DNA from: an uncultured Opitutia bacterium | GTDB lineage: Bacteria > Verrucomicrobiota > Verrucomicrobiia > Opitutales > Opitutaceae | NCBI GenBank assembly: GCA_903881475.1 | Contig: CAIRTK010000010.1 | Coordinates: 1 to 64,000, forward strand | DNA length: 64,000 bases | Reading direction: 5' to 3' | Part shown: one piece after another, positions 25,161-33,923 of the stretch | Numbering within the stretch: the stretch's first letter is position 1 | How the letters are laid out: each line of letters opens with the position of its first letter | Translations under genes and position numbers: made by a program | Notes under the pieces: generated by a model | What the model was told of the DNA's origin: nothing | Database searches by the model: none | The model's input: only the letters and a program-made list of their open reading frames with translations

Positions 25161-25418
25161 GCTCGAAGCTCAAAACTAGAAATCCAAAGGTAATTTCAGC
25201 AGGTGAAATACGCCGGGGAATTCAGATTCAGTAGGCAAAACTCCCTCGTTTGTCATCCTGAGCACGGCGAAGAATCCTGTTGGACAGCGTCGAAGCCTTC
25301 TGCGGAATCATTCTGGATTCTTCGCTGCGCTCAGACTCACGATCACGTTAAAGGCGCGCCTTGTTTCGAATTTCGGATTTCGTCCTCACCTTCGGATTTC
25401 GAACTTCGGGTTTCGAGC
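25161..25418. repeat. Nested inverted repeats between ribH and ribBA
   Basis: The outer arms 25161-25190 (GCTCGAAGCTC...AAATCCAAAGG) and 25389-25418 are imperfect complements of the GAAGTTCGAAATCCGAAGG class that also borders the S23 cassette. Inside lies a TCATCCTGAGC...GCGAAGAATCC / GGATTCTTCGC...GCTCAGA palindrome (core arms 25267-25277 and 25315-25325), a repeat wording widespread in bacteria. This fills the 335-base gap. No FMN riboswitch pattern is visible here. Confidence 0.75.
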
Positions 25419-25424
25419 TTCCCG

Positions 25425-26528
25425 CTAAAGCGGGATCTGCTCCACGATCTCCAGCCCGTAGCCGTCCAAACCCACCACCTTGCGCGCCGTGTGCGACAGC
25501 AGCCGGATCCGGCGCAGGCCGAGGGCGACGAGGATCTGCGCGCCGATGCCGTAATCGCGGAAACCCATCGGCGCGGGCGCGGCGCCCGGCGGAACCAGCA
25601 GCCGGCGCAGCGAATCGCGGCCGCCGTCGGGCTGCTCCATGTACAGCACCACGCCCTGCCCGGCGCGGGCTACGGCCTCAAGCGAGGCCATCAGCGAATG
25701 ATAGCTGTCCATGCCCTTGGCGCGAAAGACATCACTCAAGAGGTTTTCACTGTGCACCCGCACCAGCGTGGGCCCGGGCCCCAGTGTACCCATCGTGAAG
25801 GCGAGGTGGTGCCGGTCATCGAGCCGGCTGCGGTAGATGTGCAAGGTGAAGTCGCCAAACTCCGAGGGAAACGGACGCGTGCAGGCCAGCTCGACCAGCT
25901 GCTCGCGCTGGTGCCGGTATTCGATGAGCGCGCCGATCGAGACCATCTTCAGCCCGAACCGCTGCTTGAACTCCACCAGCTCCGGCAGCCGCGCTGCCGC
26001 GCCCTCCTCGTTGAGAATCTCGCAGATGACGCCGCCCGGCGGCAGCCCCGCGAGCGTGGCGAGATCCACCGCCGCCTCCGTGTGGCCCGCGCGTTCCAGC
26101 ACGCCGCCTGCCTTCGCGCGCAGCGGGAAAATATGTCCGGGCTGCACCAGGTCGGCCGGCTTGGACTCCGGGTCGGCCAGCAGCGCGATGGTGCGCGACC
26201 GGTCGGCCGCGCTGATGCCGGTGGTGATGCCCGTGGCCGCATCCACCGAGACCGTGAAGGCGGTCTGGTGCGACTCGCGGTTTTCCTGCACCATCTGGCC
26301 GATGCCGAGCCGGCGCAGTTGCGCGCCGGTCGTCGGCACGCAGATGAGCCCGCGGGCATGCCGGATCATCATGTTGACCGTCTCCGGCGTAACCTTCGCC
26401 GCCGCCATCACCAGATCGCCCTCGTTTTCCCGCCCCTCGTCGTCCGTCACGATCACGAGCCTGCCCGCGGCGATCTCCGCGACGACCGCCGCAACGGAAT
26501 CAAAGGGGCTCAGGGTGGAAGTGGACAT
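25425..26528 (-). CDS. ribB: 3,4-dihydroxy-2-butanone-4-phosphate synthase with degenerate GTP cyclohydrolase II domain
   Basis: 367 residues from MSTSTLSPFDSVAAVVAEIAAGR (ATG 26528). Residues 1-205 are a complete RibB domain: VTDDEGRENEGDLVMAA (catalytic DDExRExEGD), MMIRHARGLICVP, HIFPLRAKAGGVLERAGHTEAAVDL. The C-terminal domain aligns with RibA, but where the zinc-binding C-x10-C-x-C is expected (VRVHSE-C-) the sequence is VRVHSENLLSDVFRAKGMDSYH, with all three cysteines missing. It therefore probably makes only dihydroxybutanone phosphate, and GTP cyclohydrolase II must come from another gene. It lies in the ribH-nusB neighbourhood, separated by repeats. Confidence 0.92.
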   Translation of the reverse strand: MSTSTLSPFDSVAAVVAEIAAGRLVIVTDDEGRENEGDLVMAAAKVTPETVNMMIRHARGLICVPTTGAQLRRLGIGQMVQENRESHQTAFTVSVDAATGITTGISAADRSRTIALLADPESKPADLVQPGHIFPLRAKAGGVLERAGHTEAAVDLATLAGLPPGGVICEILNEEGAAARLPELVEFKQRFGLKMVSIGALIEYRHQREQLVELACTRPFPSEFGDFTLHIYRSRLDDRHHLAFTMGTLGPGPTLVRVHSENLLSDVFRAKGMDSYHSLMASLEAVARAGQGVVLYMEQPDGGRDSLRRLLVPPGAAPAPMGFRDYGIGAQILVALGLRRIRLLSHTARKVVGLDGYGLEIVEQIPL

Positions 26529-26620
26529 GACGGGACGAGTGCGGACCGTCTCGCCAAGCCTCCCCTCTGTCAACCGCCCGACCGTAACGAAAGCGACGGA
26601 ATCAAGCCCTAGTCCGGTAT

Positions 26621-26763
26621 TTTTTAACTACGGATTTCACGGATTCGATCCGGATAATACCACCAGCCGAAGGGTCGCTGCTCCGGGATCCGATCCTGCC
26701 GTCTTCGGACCTGAAGGTTTAACCTCCGCATCCGTTCCCAGCCGTGAAATCCGTGGTTAAAAA
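26621..26763. repeat. Inverted repeat, ACGGATTTCACGG class
   Basis: TTTTTAACTACGGATTTCAC... at 26621-26642 and its inverse at 26742-26763 pair over 22 bases with one mismatch. It occupies most of the 301-base gap upstream of ribBA (promoter side) and before rarA. No other element is recognisable in this gap. Confidence 0.85.
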
Positions 26764-26829
26764 TTCCGGTGGCTTGTGCGAACTCGCGTTTTGCGGTTCA
26801 AAGTGACGAGGCAACCGGGCGTTTTCTCG

Positions 26830-28182
26830 TCATACTTTCGGCGATCGCACCTGTGCTTTCAATTCCCGCCAGCGGGCCAGGCGCTCGGCGATCTTCGCCT
26901 CCCAGCCGGCGGTCTTCGGCGTGTAGAGCGTGAGCGGCTTCTCCAGGTAATCCTGGCCGGAGATGTTCTCCGGGAAATCGTGAGAGTAGCGGTAACCCTT
27001 GCCGTGCTGGTTCTGCTTGCTGGCGGCCCCGCTCTTGTCGCGGAGCGGCAGCGGCACGGGCTGCACCGGCGCCTCCTTCAGCACGCGATGCGCCTCGCCC
27101 AGCGCGAGCGTGGCGGAATTGCTCTTGGGCGCGGTGGCGATGTAGAGCGTCGCGTGCGCGAGCGTCAGCTCGGCCTCGGGCAGGCCGATGAAGTCGCAGG
27201 CATGGTGCGCCGCCACCGTCAGCGGCAGCGCCTGTGGATCGGCCAGCCCGACATCCTCGCTGGCGAGGATCACAAGGCGCCGGGCGATGAACCGCGGGTC
27301 CTCCCCGCCGGCCAGCATCTTCGCCAGCCAGTACATCGCGGCGTCGGGATCGCTGCCCCGGCAGCTTTTGATGAAGGCGGAAATCGTGTCGTAATGCTCG
27401 TCCTCGTTGGCGTCGTAGCGGATGCGCCGCTCGCGGGCGAAGACCTCCAGGTCGGCCGGCGTGAGCACCGCACCCTCGGGCAGGCCGAGGACCAGCACCT
27501 CGAGCGCATTGAGCGCGCGACGCAGGTCGCCGTCGCAGAGCACGGCGAGGTCGGCCAGCAGCTTATCGTCCGCGGTCACGCGGCGCGCCCCGAGCCCGCG
27601 TTCCGCATCGGCGAGCGCCGCGCGGAGCACGCCGGCGACGGCGGCCGCGGGCAGCGGCTCGAGCCGGAAGAGGTGGCTGCGCGAGAGCAGCGGCGGATTG
27701 ACGTAGAAGCCGGGATTGTGCGTGGTCGCGCCGATGAGCCGCACCGTGCCCTCCTCGACGTCGGGCAGCAGCAGGTCCTGCTGCGACTTGTTGAACCGGT
27801 GCAGCTCGTCGATGAAGAGGATTGTCCCGGCGGCGGGCGAGCGGCGGGCAGCGGCGAGGATCTCGCGCAGCTCGGCAACGTTGGACATGACCGCGTTGAC
27901 GCGGACGAAACGGCTTTTCGTCTCGTGCGCGATGGCCTCGGCGATGCTGGTCTTGCCACAACCGGGCGGGCCGTAGAAGAGCAGCGAGCCGAAGCGGTTC
28001 TGGGCGACCAGCCGCGGCAGGAGGCTGCCGGGTTTCAGCAGATGGTCCTGGCCCACGACCTCGCTGAGCCGGCGCGGCCGCATCCGGGCCGCGAGCGGCT
28101 GATGCGCGCGCTGGGCCGCCGCGGGCCAGTCGGGCGCGGGCGTCTCCGCGGCAAAGAAATCGGTTTGATCGGGCGCGGCCAT
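26830..28182 (-). CDS. rarA: Replication-associated recombination ATPase RarA (MgsA)
   Basis: 450 residues from MAAPDQTDFFAAETPAP (ATG 28182). It is a clamp-loader-like AAA+ ATPase: the N-terminal RPRRLSEVVGQDHLL, Walker A FYGPPGCGKTSIAEAIA, Walker B LFIDELHRFNKSQQDLLLP, sensor 1 IGATTHNP, and the C-terminal MgsA domain (RGSDPDAAMYWLAKMLAGGEDPRFIARRLVILASEDVGLADPQAL). It acts at stalled replication forks. Length and motifs are normal. Confidence 0.95.
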   Translation of the reverse strand: MAAPDQTDFFAAETPAPDWPAAAQRAHQPLAARMRPRRLSEVVGQDHLLKPGSLLPRLVAQNRFGSLLFYGPPGCGKTSIAEAIAHETKSRFVRVNAVMSNVAELREILAAARRSPAAGTILFIDELHRFNKSQQDLLLPDVEEGTVRLIGATTHNPGFYVNPPLLSRSHLFRLEPLPAAAVAGVLRAALADAERGLGARRVTADDKLLADLAVLCDGDLRRALNALEVLVLGLPEGAVLTPADLEVFARERRIRYDANEDEHYDTISAFIKSCRGSDPDAAMYWLAKMLAGGEDPRFIARRLVILASEDVGLADPQALPLTVAAHHACDFIGLPEAELTLAHATLYIATAPKSNSATLALGEAHRVLKEAPVQPVPLPLRDKSGAASKQNQHGKGYRYSHDFPENISGQDYLEKPLTLYTPKTAGWEAKIAERLARWRELKAQVRSPKV

Positions 28183-28263
28183 GGAGAAGCTCCGAATGAA
28201 CACGAAAGGGCCCGAATGAAAAGGCGGGAAACCAGATCCTGCTCATCCCGCACGCACCCAATC

Positions 28264-28484
28264 TTTTTTACAGGAGTTAACGGAGGGAACTGAGGACGGA
28301 ACAAGACCTGAGTTAACCACGGATTACACGGATTCGATCAGGATAAAACCTGTCAAGGCAGTGCGCCATGGTCCTGATCCCAATTCATCTCACAGGATGC
28401 CTTTATCGTGATCGAATCCGTGTAATCCGTGGTTAAAAGCCTTGGGATCGTAGCTCTGTTTTCCCCGTTACCTCCTGTAAAAAA
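28264..28484. repeat. Two-layer inverted repeat (ACAGGAG outside, CCACGGATTACACGG inside)
   Basis: The outer arms 28264-28283 and 28465-28484 are complementary over 20 bases with one mismatch. The inner arms 28313-28347 and 28402-28436 are complementary over 35 bases with one mismatch, leaving a 54-base loop. The element fills the 403-base gap between the divergent rarA and comEC-like genes, and any promoter for either gene must lie in or beside it. The nesting order is reversed relative to 18749-18920. Confidence 0.9.
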
Positions 28485-28585
28485 TTCTGTGCTCCGACTG
28501 AATGTTTGGTGTCAGCGGGTTGCATCGGAGTCATTATTTTCGAGTTTCGCATTCAACCGTGCCGGTTCGCCGTTAGGAAAGGCGG

Positions 28586-30226
28586 ATGACGAGCCGCAGT
28601 CTCGGACACCGTGCGCCGCTGTTGTGGCTGGTTTTGCCGCTGATGGCGGGACTCGCCGCGGGCAAGGCCGGCGATTTTCTGCCGGTGCCGTGGCTGCTGG
28701 CGGGAGCCGCGATCTCCAGTACACTCGGAATCGTCGCGGGCTGGCGCGGATGGCGGTGGACCTGGGCCGCAGCGTTGGCCGTGGCCATGATATTCGCCGG
28801 TGCCGCCAGCTATGCCCTGCACCGGCCGCGGCTGGCCGCATGGGACACGCTTCCGCCGCGCGAGGTCCGGCTCACGCTGAAGATTGAACGCGGATTTGCC
28901 TCGGCGGATGCCCGCAAATGCTCCGGCCTGGCCATCGTCGTGCGGGCCGATGCGCCGGTGCAGGAGCTGCGCGACCAGCGGCTGTACTTCTCGCTCGCGT
29001 TGCGTCGCGGGGAGGCGCCGCCGCTGCGTGGCGCCGTGATCCAGACCGTCGGCGTGCTGGCGACGCTGCCGCGCGATCCGCCCGCGAACACGTTCGACGG
29101 CTATCTCGCCAGCGCCGGCATCAACTTCCGGCTGACACGCGGCCGCGTGCTGGCCGAGGAACGGCCGGCCCCGGCCTATTCGCGGTTCTGCGCCCGGGCC
29201 CTGGAGCGATTTTCTGCCCTGCTCGGAACGGGCGTTGAAGCCAAACGGCCGGCGCTGGTCGGCGTGCTGCGCGCGATGCTGCTCGGTCAGCAGCATGAGT
29301 TGGGCGATGACCAAAAGACCCTTTTCCGGCAAAGCGGGACCATGCATGTCTTCTCCATCAGCGGGCTGCACATCGCCGTGATCTCGGCCGGCCTGCAGGC
29401 GCTTCTGTCGCTGCTGCGGCTGCAGCGGGTCGTGACGGTGCTGATCGGGCTCGTGGCCCTCTGGCTGTACGTGGACATCACGGGTGCCGCGCCATCGGCG
29501 GTGCGGGCGTTTGTGATGGTGGCGTTTGTGCAGGTCTCGTTCGTGCTGCGGGTGCCCCGCAATCCGCTCTCCGCGCTCACGGCCTCGGCGCTGGTGGTGC
29601 TGATGGTCAACCCGCTGGATCTGTTCAGCGCCAGTTTCCAGATGAGCTATGGCATCGTCGCCGCCCTGCTGGTGCTCGGGCTGCCGCTGGCGGACCGGTG
29701 GCAGGCGGCCGGGGCACTCTTTCGCGATCTGCCGCCCATTTCCTGGGCCTGGCATCATCGCTGGCGCGATGCGCTCTGGCGGAGCCTGATTGCGTCGCTG
29801 GGCATCGGCCTGGCCTCGTCGCTGGTGGGCGCGCTGACCGGCGTGCAGTTCTTCAACCTCCTCACTCCCGGCGCCCTGCTGGCCAATCTCTGGGTCATCC
29901 CCGCTTCCACGCTCGTGATCCTGCTGGGGCTGGTCTCCCTGCTCAGCGGGCTCGCCGACCTTACTGCCGGCAGCGTGCTGGCGAACCACGCCGCGGTCCT
30001 CGTGCTCTGGGCCGTGGACCGGGGCGTGCAGGGCAACCTGCGATTGCCCGGCATGTGGTTCGCGGCGAATTTCCGGGCCCCGTGGATCGGCGGCGCGGCA
30101 CTGGCCGCACTGCTCGCGGTGATGCTGGCCGGTTACGCGCAGGGGTGGCGGGGCTGGAGCCTGGGCTTTTGGCCGCCGTTCGCCGTCGTCGCCCTCACGC
30201 TCATCCTTGGGGTGAGCTATGGATAG
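28586..30226 (+). CDS. ComEC/Rec2-type competence membrane protein
   Basis: 546 residues. The N-terminal DUF4131-like segment with helices (HRAPLLWLVLPLMAGLAAGKAGDF...) is followed by the competence domain: LFRQSGTMHVFSISGLHIAVISAGLQALL (diagnostic SGLH motif), TGAAPSAVRAFVM, NPLDLFSASFQMSYGIVAALL. About ten membrane segments are visible. The protein ends after the competence domain; the metallo-beta-lactamase domain of full-length ComEC is absent, as in many short homologues. It probably forms the inner-membrane DNA channel. There is no other competence gene in the window. Confidence 0.88.
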   Translation: MTSRSLGHRAPLLWLVLPLMAGLAAGKAGDFLPVPWLLAGAAISSTLGIVAGWRGWRWTWAAALAVAMIFAGAASYALHRPRLAAWDTLPPREVRLTLKIERGFASADARKCSGLAIVVRADAPVQELRDQRLYFSLALRRGEAPPLRGAVIQTVGVLATLPRDPPANTFDGYLASAGINFRLTRGRVLAEERPAPAYSRFCARALERFSALLGTGVEAKRPALVGVLRAMLLGQQHELGDDQKTLFRQSGTMHVFSISGLHIAVISAGLQALLSLLRLQRVVTVLIGLVALWLYVDITGAAPSAVRAFVMVAFVQVSFVLRVPRNPLSALTASALVVLMVNPLDLFSASFQMSYGIVAALLVLGLPLADRWQAAGALFRDLPPISWAWHHRWRDALWRSLIASLGIGLASSLVGALTGVQFFNLLTPGALLANLWVIPASTLVILLGLVSLLSGLADLTAGSVLANHAAVLVLWAVDRGVQGNLRLPGMWFAANFRAPWIGGAALAALLAVMLAGYAQGWRGWSLGFWPPFAVVALTLILGVSYG

Positions 30227-30236
30227 CGATGCTGAA

Positions 30237-30436
30237 TTTTTACAGGAGGTAACCGATGAAACGGAGAGATCTGATCTTACCTCACGATCACAAAGGATGC
30301 GAAGGATTCGGATCAAACCATTCGGCCGCAAAGGCCGACTCAATTTCGCGGCCTTCGCGACCTTCGTGGGAAAAAAAGCCCGAAGGAATTCGGAAACAAA
30401 CTCCCTCTCTGTTCTCTCCGTTATCTCCTGTAAAAT
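30237..30436. repeat. Inverted repeat, TTTTTACAGGAGGTAAC class
   Basis: TTTTTACAGGAGGTAAC at 30237-30253 faces GTTATCTCCTGTAAAAT at 30420-30436 (two mismatches). Inside is text of the AAAGGCCGACTCAATTTCGC type with shorter complementary pieces. It lies directly behind the comEC-like stop and before the small charged protein. These arms match the outer arms at 28264-28484. Confidence 0.75.
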
Positions 30437-30490
30437 GTCCGGGGAAAATTCTTCTGTGGATTCCGCCGGGACCCTGGCTACGTTGGTCCC

Positions 30491-30775
30491 ATGAAAAGCG
30501 CCTATGAACTCGCGATGGAACGCCTGGCCAAATCCGACCCCACCGCGGGCAAGCCGCTCACCGCGGAGCAAAAGGGCCGGCTGGCCGAAATCGACCGGGT
30601 CTATCAGGGGAAGATCGCCGAGCGGGAGATCTTCCTGAAGAAGCAGCTCGACGAGGCCTACGCCGACCAAAAACCCGACGAGATCAAAAAGATCCAGCAG
30701 CAGCTCGTCAGCGAGCGGGCCCGCCTGGAGGAGGAGCGCGACGAGGAGAAGGAACGCGTCCGGAAGGGAAAGTAG
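30491..30775 (+). CDS. Small charged coiled-coil protein
   Basis: 94 residues, almost entirely Lys/Glu/Arg/Gln-rich helix (LTAEQKGRLAEIDRVYQGKIAEREIFLKK..., IQQQLVSERARLEEERDEEKERVRKGK), with heptad-like spacing. It starts MKSAYELAMERLAKSDP. I have no named function for it. The composition is clearly that of a translated helical protein rather than a shadow frame. It is flanked on both sides by repeats and is probably transcribed alone. Confidence 0.75.
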   Translation: MKSAYELAMERLAKSDPTAGKPLTAEQKGRLAEIDRVYQGKIAEREIFLKKQLDEAYADQKPDEIKKIQQQLVSERARLEEERDEEKERVRKGK

Positions 30776-30795
30776 GCCCGGTCTCAAACCTTCCC

Positions 30796-30861
30796 GCGAA
30801 TCGCGCTCATCATCGCGAATTCGATCCACGATCCCGATTCGCGAGCATTCGCGTGATTCGC
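30796..30861. repeat. Inverted repeat, GCGAATCACGCGAATG class
   Basis: The 25-base arms 30796-30820 (GCGAATCGCGCTCATC...) and 30837-30861 are imperfect complements (about 20 of 25). They are located between convergent genes. A half-copy (GCATTCGCGTGATTCGC) appears near 45429-45452 between nuoD and nuoE. Confidence 0.65.
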
Positions 30862-30881
30862 AGGCCGCCTCCGCTCGTCGC

Positions 30882-31655
30882 TTACTTCGTGAACTCGAAA
30901 TCCGCCACGATCGCGTGGTGGTCGGAGGCCGGCGTGGGGACCACGCGGCGGGCGACACAGCGCAGCTGCGAGTTGTGGAAAATATGGTCGAGCACGAACG
31001 GCCGGCGTCGCCAGGTGATTTCCGTCTGCTGGACGGTGGTGTAGCCGGATTCGGCAAACTGCGCGACGAGGGTCTGGTGCTTGCTGACGTTGAAATCCCC
31101 CGCCAGAAGCGTGGGGCCGTGCGAATCGGCCAGTTGCTCCGCGACCAGGTTGCGCTGGAACGGGTTCATCGTGCTGCTCGAACCGAGCATGAAAAACGCC
31201 AGCAGGTGCGTGTTGTAGACCTTCACCTCCCGGCCGAGCATCGTGGTGTAGGCGCCGATCAGCAGGCGGTCGGTGGGCGTGGTCTTCTTGCCGAAAAACT
31301 CGAACTCGATCGGCGGCGACGGCAGGTCGACCCGGATGTGGCCGCGCAACGGCCCGCGGGAGAAAATCGCCAGACCCAGCCCGAACGGGAGTTCGCGCGG
31401 GTCGGCCCGCGGGTAGGAAAACCAGCTGTCATAGCCGGGCAGCTCCGCGTGCAGCCGCATGTAGTTCGGCGGCGGCTTCAGCTGCACCCCGCCGGGCAGC
31501 GCCTTTTCCACCTCCTACAGCAGGATGATGTCGGCGTTGTGCGAGCGGATTTCCTCCAGGGTCGCGTCGAGCCGGATCGGCGCACGGTCGGGATAGGTGT
31601 CATCCCAGATCTGCCCAAACTGCATGTTGAACTGCAGGACGCGAAACGTGCTCAT
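30882..31655 (-). pseudogene. Endonuclease/exonuclease/phosphatase-family protein interrupted by an amber codon
   Basis: It starts at MSTFRVLQFNMQFG (ATG 31655) and would give 257 residues. All EEP motifs are present: FNMQFG, SHNADIILL-(stop)-EVE, GDFNVSKHQTL and ASDHHAIVADFEF at the end. The stop is a TAG at 31515-31517 (minus strand), exactly where the family has the Q of DIxxLQEVE, just before the metal-binding Glu. One C-to-T change (CAG to TAG) explains it. The rest of the frame is undamaged, so the lesion is recent, a sequencing error, or read through. Members hydrolyse phosphodiesters in nucleic acids or lipids. Confidence 0.85.
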
Positions 31656-31801
31656 GGACGGTGGCTCCGAGTCATGGCGTTGCATCCGCCGGGCCGGCAG
31701 CGAGGAGAAAACGAACGTCGGCAAGAACCGCCAGGGGTGCTCCGGACAATATCATTGGGGATGCCAATTCTTTGCTTCGCGGGGATAATGCGGCAACCCA
31801 A

Positions 31802-33148
31802 TTATTCCGGCTCGGCGGTGCCTTCAACCACCCAGGAACGGGCCGCGGGCATCTGGTGGAAAAACTCGCGCAGGACCGCGCTCAGGTGCTCGGCATAGCG
31901 GAAGTGCGCGCCCATGCCCGTGCGCAGCTCGGCCTCGTAGATGAATTTGTCGGCATGGGTGGAATGCTCAAAAGGGGTCTGCGCTCCCAGCAGCAGCGAG
32001 TAGACATAGGCCGGGGAGCCGCGCCGCAGGAGTTCGCGGGTCAGCTCCAGCTGCTGTTTCAGCAGCACGGCGTGATGGGCGTGCGGAATCTCCGGCGGAA
32101 GGTAAAAGCCGCCCTGCACCAGCGGCGTGAACCGGTGGCCGGTGCGGTGGCGGTTGAGGTCGCGCAGCTCGGCGAGCGCCAGGTTGTTCCAGGCAAACGT
32201 GACCCGCGTGCGGCGCGTGGCCAGGCCCTGGTGGCCGTAGCGGTTGGCGCGGTGACGGAGCGCCTCGGAGACGGGCTGCGTCTCAGCGAGCCACGGCGGC
32301 GTGTCCCGGTCGACCTTTACCCAGACCTCGTCGTCCAGCGGCTCGGCGGACAGGCGCTCAAGTCCAAGCTTCAGGCTGGCGGCGAGTTCCTGGCGGGCCT
32401 GTTCCTCGAAGGATTTTTCCGCGGAGCTGTGGCGCATGAGCCGGGGCGACTGCTTGAGCAGCTCCTCGCGAATGAGCCGCGCCGCGGTGCGCGCCTCGGG
32501 ATTCGGCAGCGAGTCGAGTTGCTTCACGGTCGTGGCCCACATCCGGGAGGACTGCACGAGGCCGAGGTTCGTGCGCGTGGCGAACGGGATGAAGTAGCGC
32601 GCGCGGTCGAGCGCGTAGTTCTTCCGGAGCCGCATGACCACCGCGGGCTTGGCCTCGGGCGGGAGCCGCACCAAGTCGGGCTTCGCCGTCGCGAGCAGGT
32701 CGAGCCGCAGGTATTCGGCGTGGTAGGCGGCGAAAGCCGCGGCCATCACGTCATGCCAGCGCGCCGCCAGATCCGCCGGGATGCCGATCTCGTCCGGCGT
32801 CGGCAGGTTGGCCGCGTCCATCGTGATGTAGCGCGTGCTCGACTCCTGGCCGTCGGCCATCGTGGCGATTTCAAAGATTTTCCACGCCAGCCACATCGAG
32901 ACCCCGTCCAAGGCGATGGCCAGGCCGCCCGTCAGCCCGCCGATGGAGGCATGGCCGTAGTCGACGAACTTCAGGATGCGGTCGATCGAGGCGTCGGGAT
33001 TGGCGATGTCGACCTTGCCGAGAATGGCGGCGAGGCCCTCGTTGCTGCGGGAATAGCGGGCCAGCACGGAGGCGAGCAGCTCCGGCGTGACCTTGGGCAG
33101 GTCGGCGGCGGTCGGGGGCGGGACAAGGGCGAGGCCGGTGACTTTCAT
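31802..33148 (-). CDS. thyX: FAD-dependent thymidylate synthase (ThyX), tandem-domain form
   Basis: 448 residues, about twice a classical ThyX. The N-terminal half has DYGHASIGGLTGGLAIALDGVSMWLAWKIFEIATMADGQESSTRYITM, where GHAS and SSTRY are conserved but the RHR of the usual RHRxxSxNExSxRY motif is replaced. The C-terminal half carries LRDLNRHRTGHRFTPLVQGG, which retains RHR. The motif is thus split between the two repeats. The family converts dUMP to dTMP using FAD and methylene-tetrahydrofolate. No thyA is seen in the window. Confidence 0.85.
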   Translation of the reverse strand: MKVTGLALVPPPTAADLPKVTPELLASVLARYSRSNEGLAAILGKVDIANPDASIDRILKFVDYGHASIGGLTGGLAIALDGVSMWLAWKIFEIATMADGQESSTRYITMDAANLPTPDEIGIPADLAARWHDVMAAAFAAYHAEYLRLDLLATAKPDLVRLPPEAKPAVVMRLRKNYALDRARYFIPFATRTNLGLVQSSRMWATTVKQLDSLPNPEARTAARLIREELLKQSPRLMRHSSAEKSFEEQARQELAASLKLGLERLSAEPLDDEVWVKVDRDTPPWLAETQPVSEALRHRANRYGHQGLATRRTRVTFAWNNLALAELRDLNRHRTGHRFTPLVQGGFYLPPEIPHAHHAVLLKQQLELTRELLRRGSPAYVYSLLLGAQTPFEHSTHADKFIYEAELRTGMGAHFRYAEHLSAVLREFFHQMPAARSWVVEGTAEPE

Positions 33149-33270
33149 GCGGGAAGCGGCGCCACTGAGGCAGCAATCCGGACTGGAAACAAATGTCTTT
33201 TCACCGGGTCTGTGACCGCCCCACCTTTATGACGAAAGTAACCTATCCCGACTCCCAACGTCTGTCTGCC

Positions 33271-33903
33271 ATGTCACTTCATCCCTCCCCTACCCAAGCC
33301 GGCCGGCCGGCACTTTTCCTTCTCTCCGCGGCGTTTTGCGCCGCGAGCCTGACGCTTTCGGTGCAGGCCCAAACCCGCGTCTCCGTTGACCTGGGCCTCC
33401 GCATCGGACTGCCCGCACCCATCATCGTGGAGCAGGCCCCGCCCCGCCCCCGGGAGGAAAGAATCATCGTCTCGCCCGGCCCGGGCTATGTCTGGATTGC
33501 CGGCCACCACTCGTGGATCCGCGGGCAATGGGTCTGGATTCCCGGCGCCTGGGTGCTGCCGCCCCAACCCGGCGCCTACTGGGTGGAAGCCCGTTGGGAT
33601 GGCCGTACTCGCAGTTGGATCGAGGGCTATTGGCAGGTGCCCCAGCCGCCGCCCCCCCCGCCGCCCGTGGTGAGCCAGGTGGTGATCTACGATGCTCCCC
33701 CACCGCCGCGTCAGGAGGTCATCCTGGTCCGGCCTTCCCCCTACCATGTCTGGATCGGCGGCTACTGGGTCTGGCGCGGTCACCGTCATGAATGGGTGGC
33801 GGGCCACTGGGAGCTGCCGCCCCGCGGACGCTCCGCCTGGATCGCCCCGCGCTGGGAACGCCGCGGCGGTTCCTACGTGTTCATCGAGGGCACCTGGCGC
33901 TGA
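33271..33903 (+). CDS. YXWGXW-type secreted repeat protein
   Basis: 210 residues from MSLHPSPTQAG (ATG 33271), with a signal-like segment ALFLLSAAFCAASLTLSVQAQ. The mature part is built of Trp/Tyr-rich units (YVWIAGHHSWIRGQWVWIPGAWV, YHVWIGGYWVWRGHRHEWVAGHWELPP, AWIAPRWERRGGSYVFIEGTWR) of the YXWGXW class, separated by proline runs (PQPPPPPPP). It should be exported; its function is unknown. A clear terminator follows at 33924. Confidence 0.85.
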   Translation: MSLHPSPTQAGRPALFLLSAAFCAASLTLSVQAQTRVSVDLGLRIGLPAPIIVEQAPPRPREERIIVSPGPGYVWIAGHHSWIRGQWVWIPGAWVLPPQPGAYWVEARWDGRTRSWIEGYWQVPQPPPPPPPVVSQVVIYDAPPPPRQEVILVRPSPYHVWIGGYWVWRGHRHEWVAGHWELPPRGRSAWIAPRWERRGGSYVFIEGTWR

Positions 33904-33923
33904 GGCTGCCGGAATAATTTGCC

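Noticed and set aside
25090-26829. FMN riboswitch near ribH/ribBA
   Set aside because: I looked in both gaps for the conserved FMN aptamer segments and saw only repeat palindromes.
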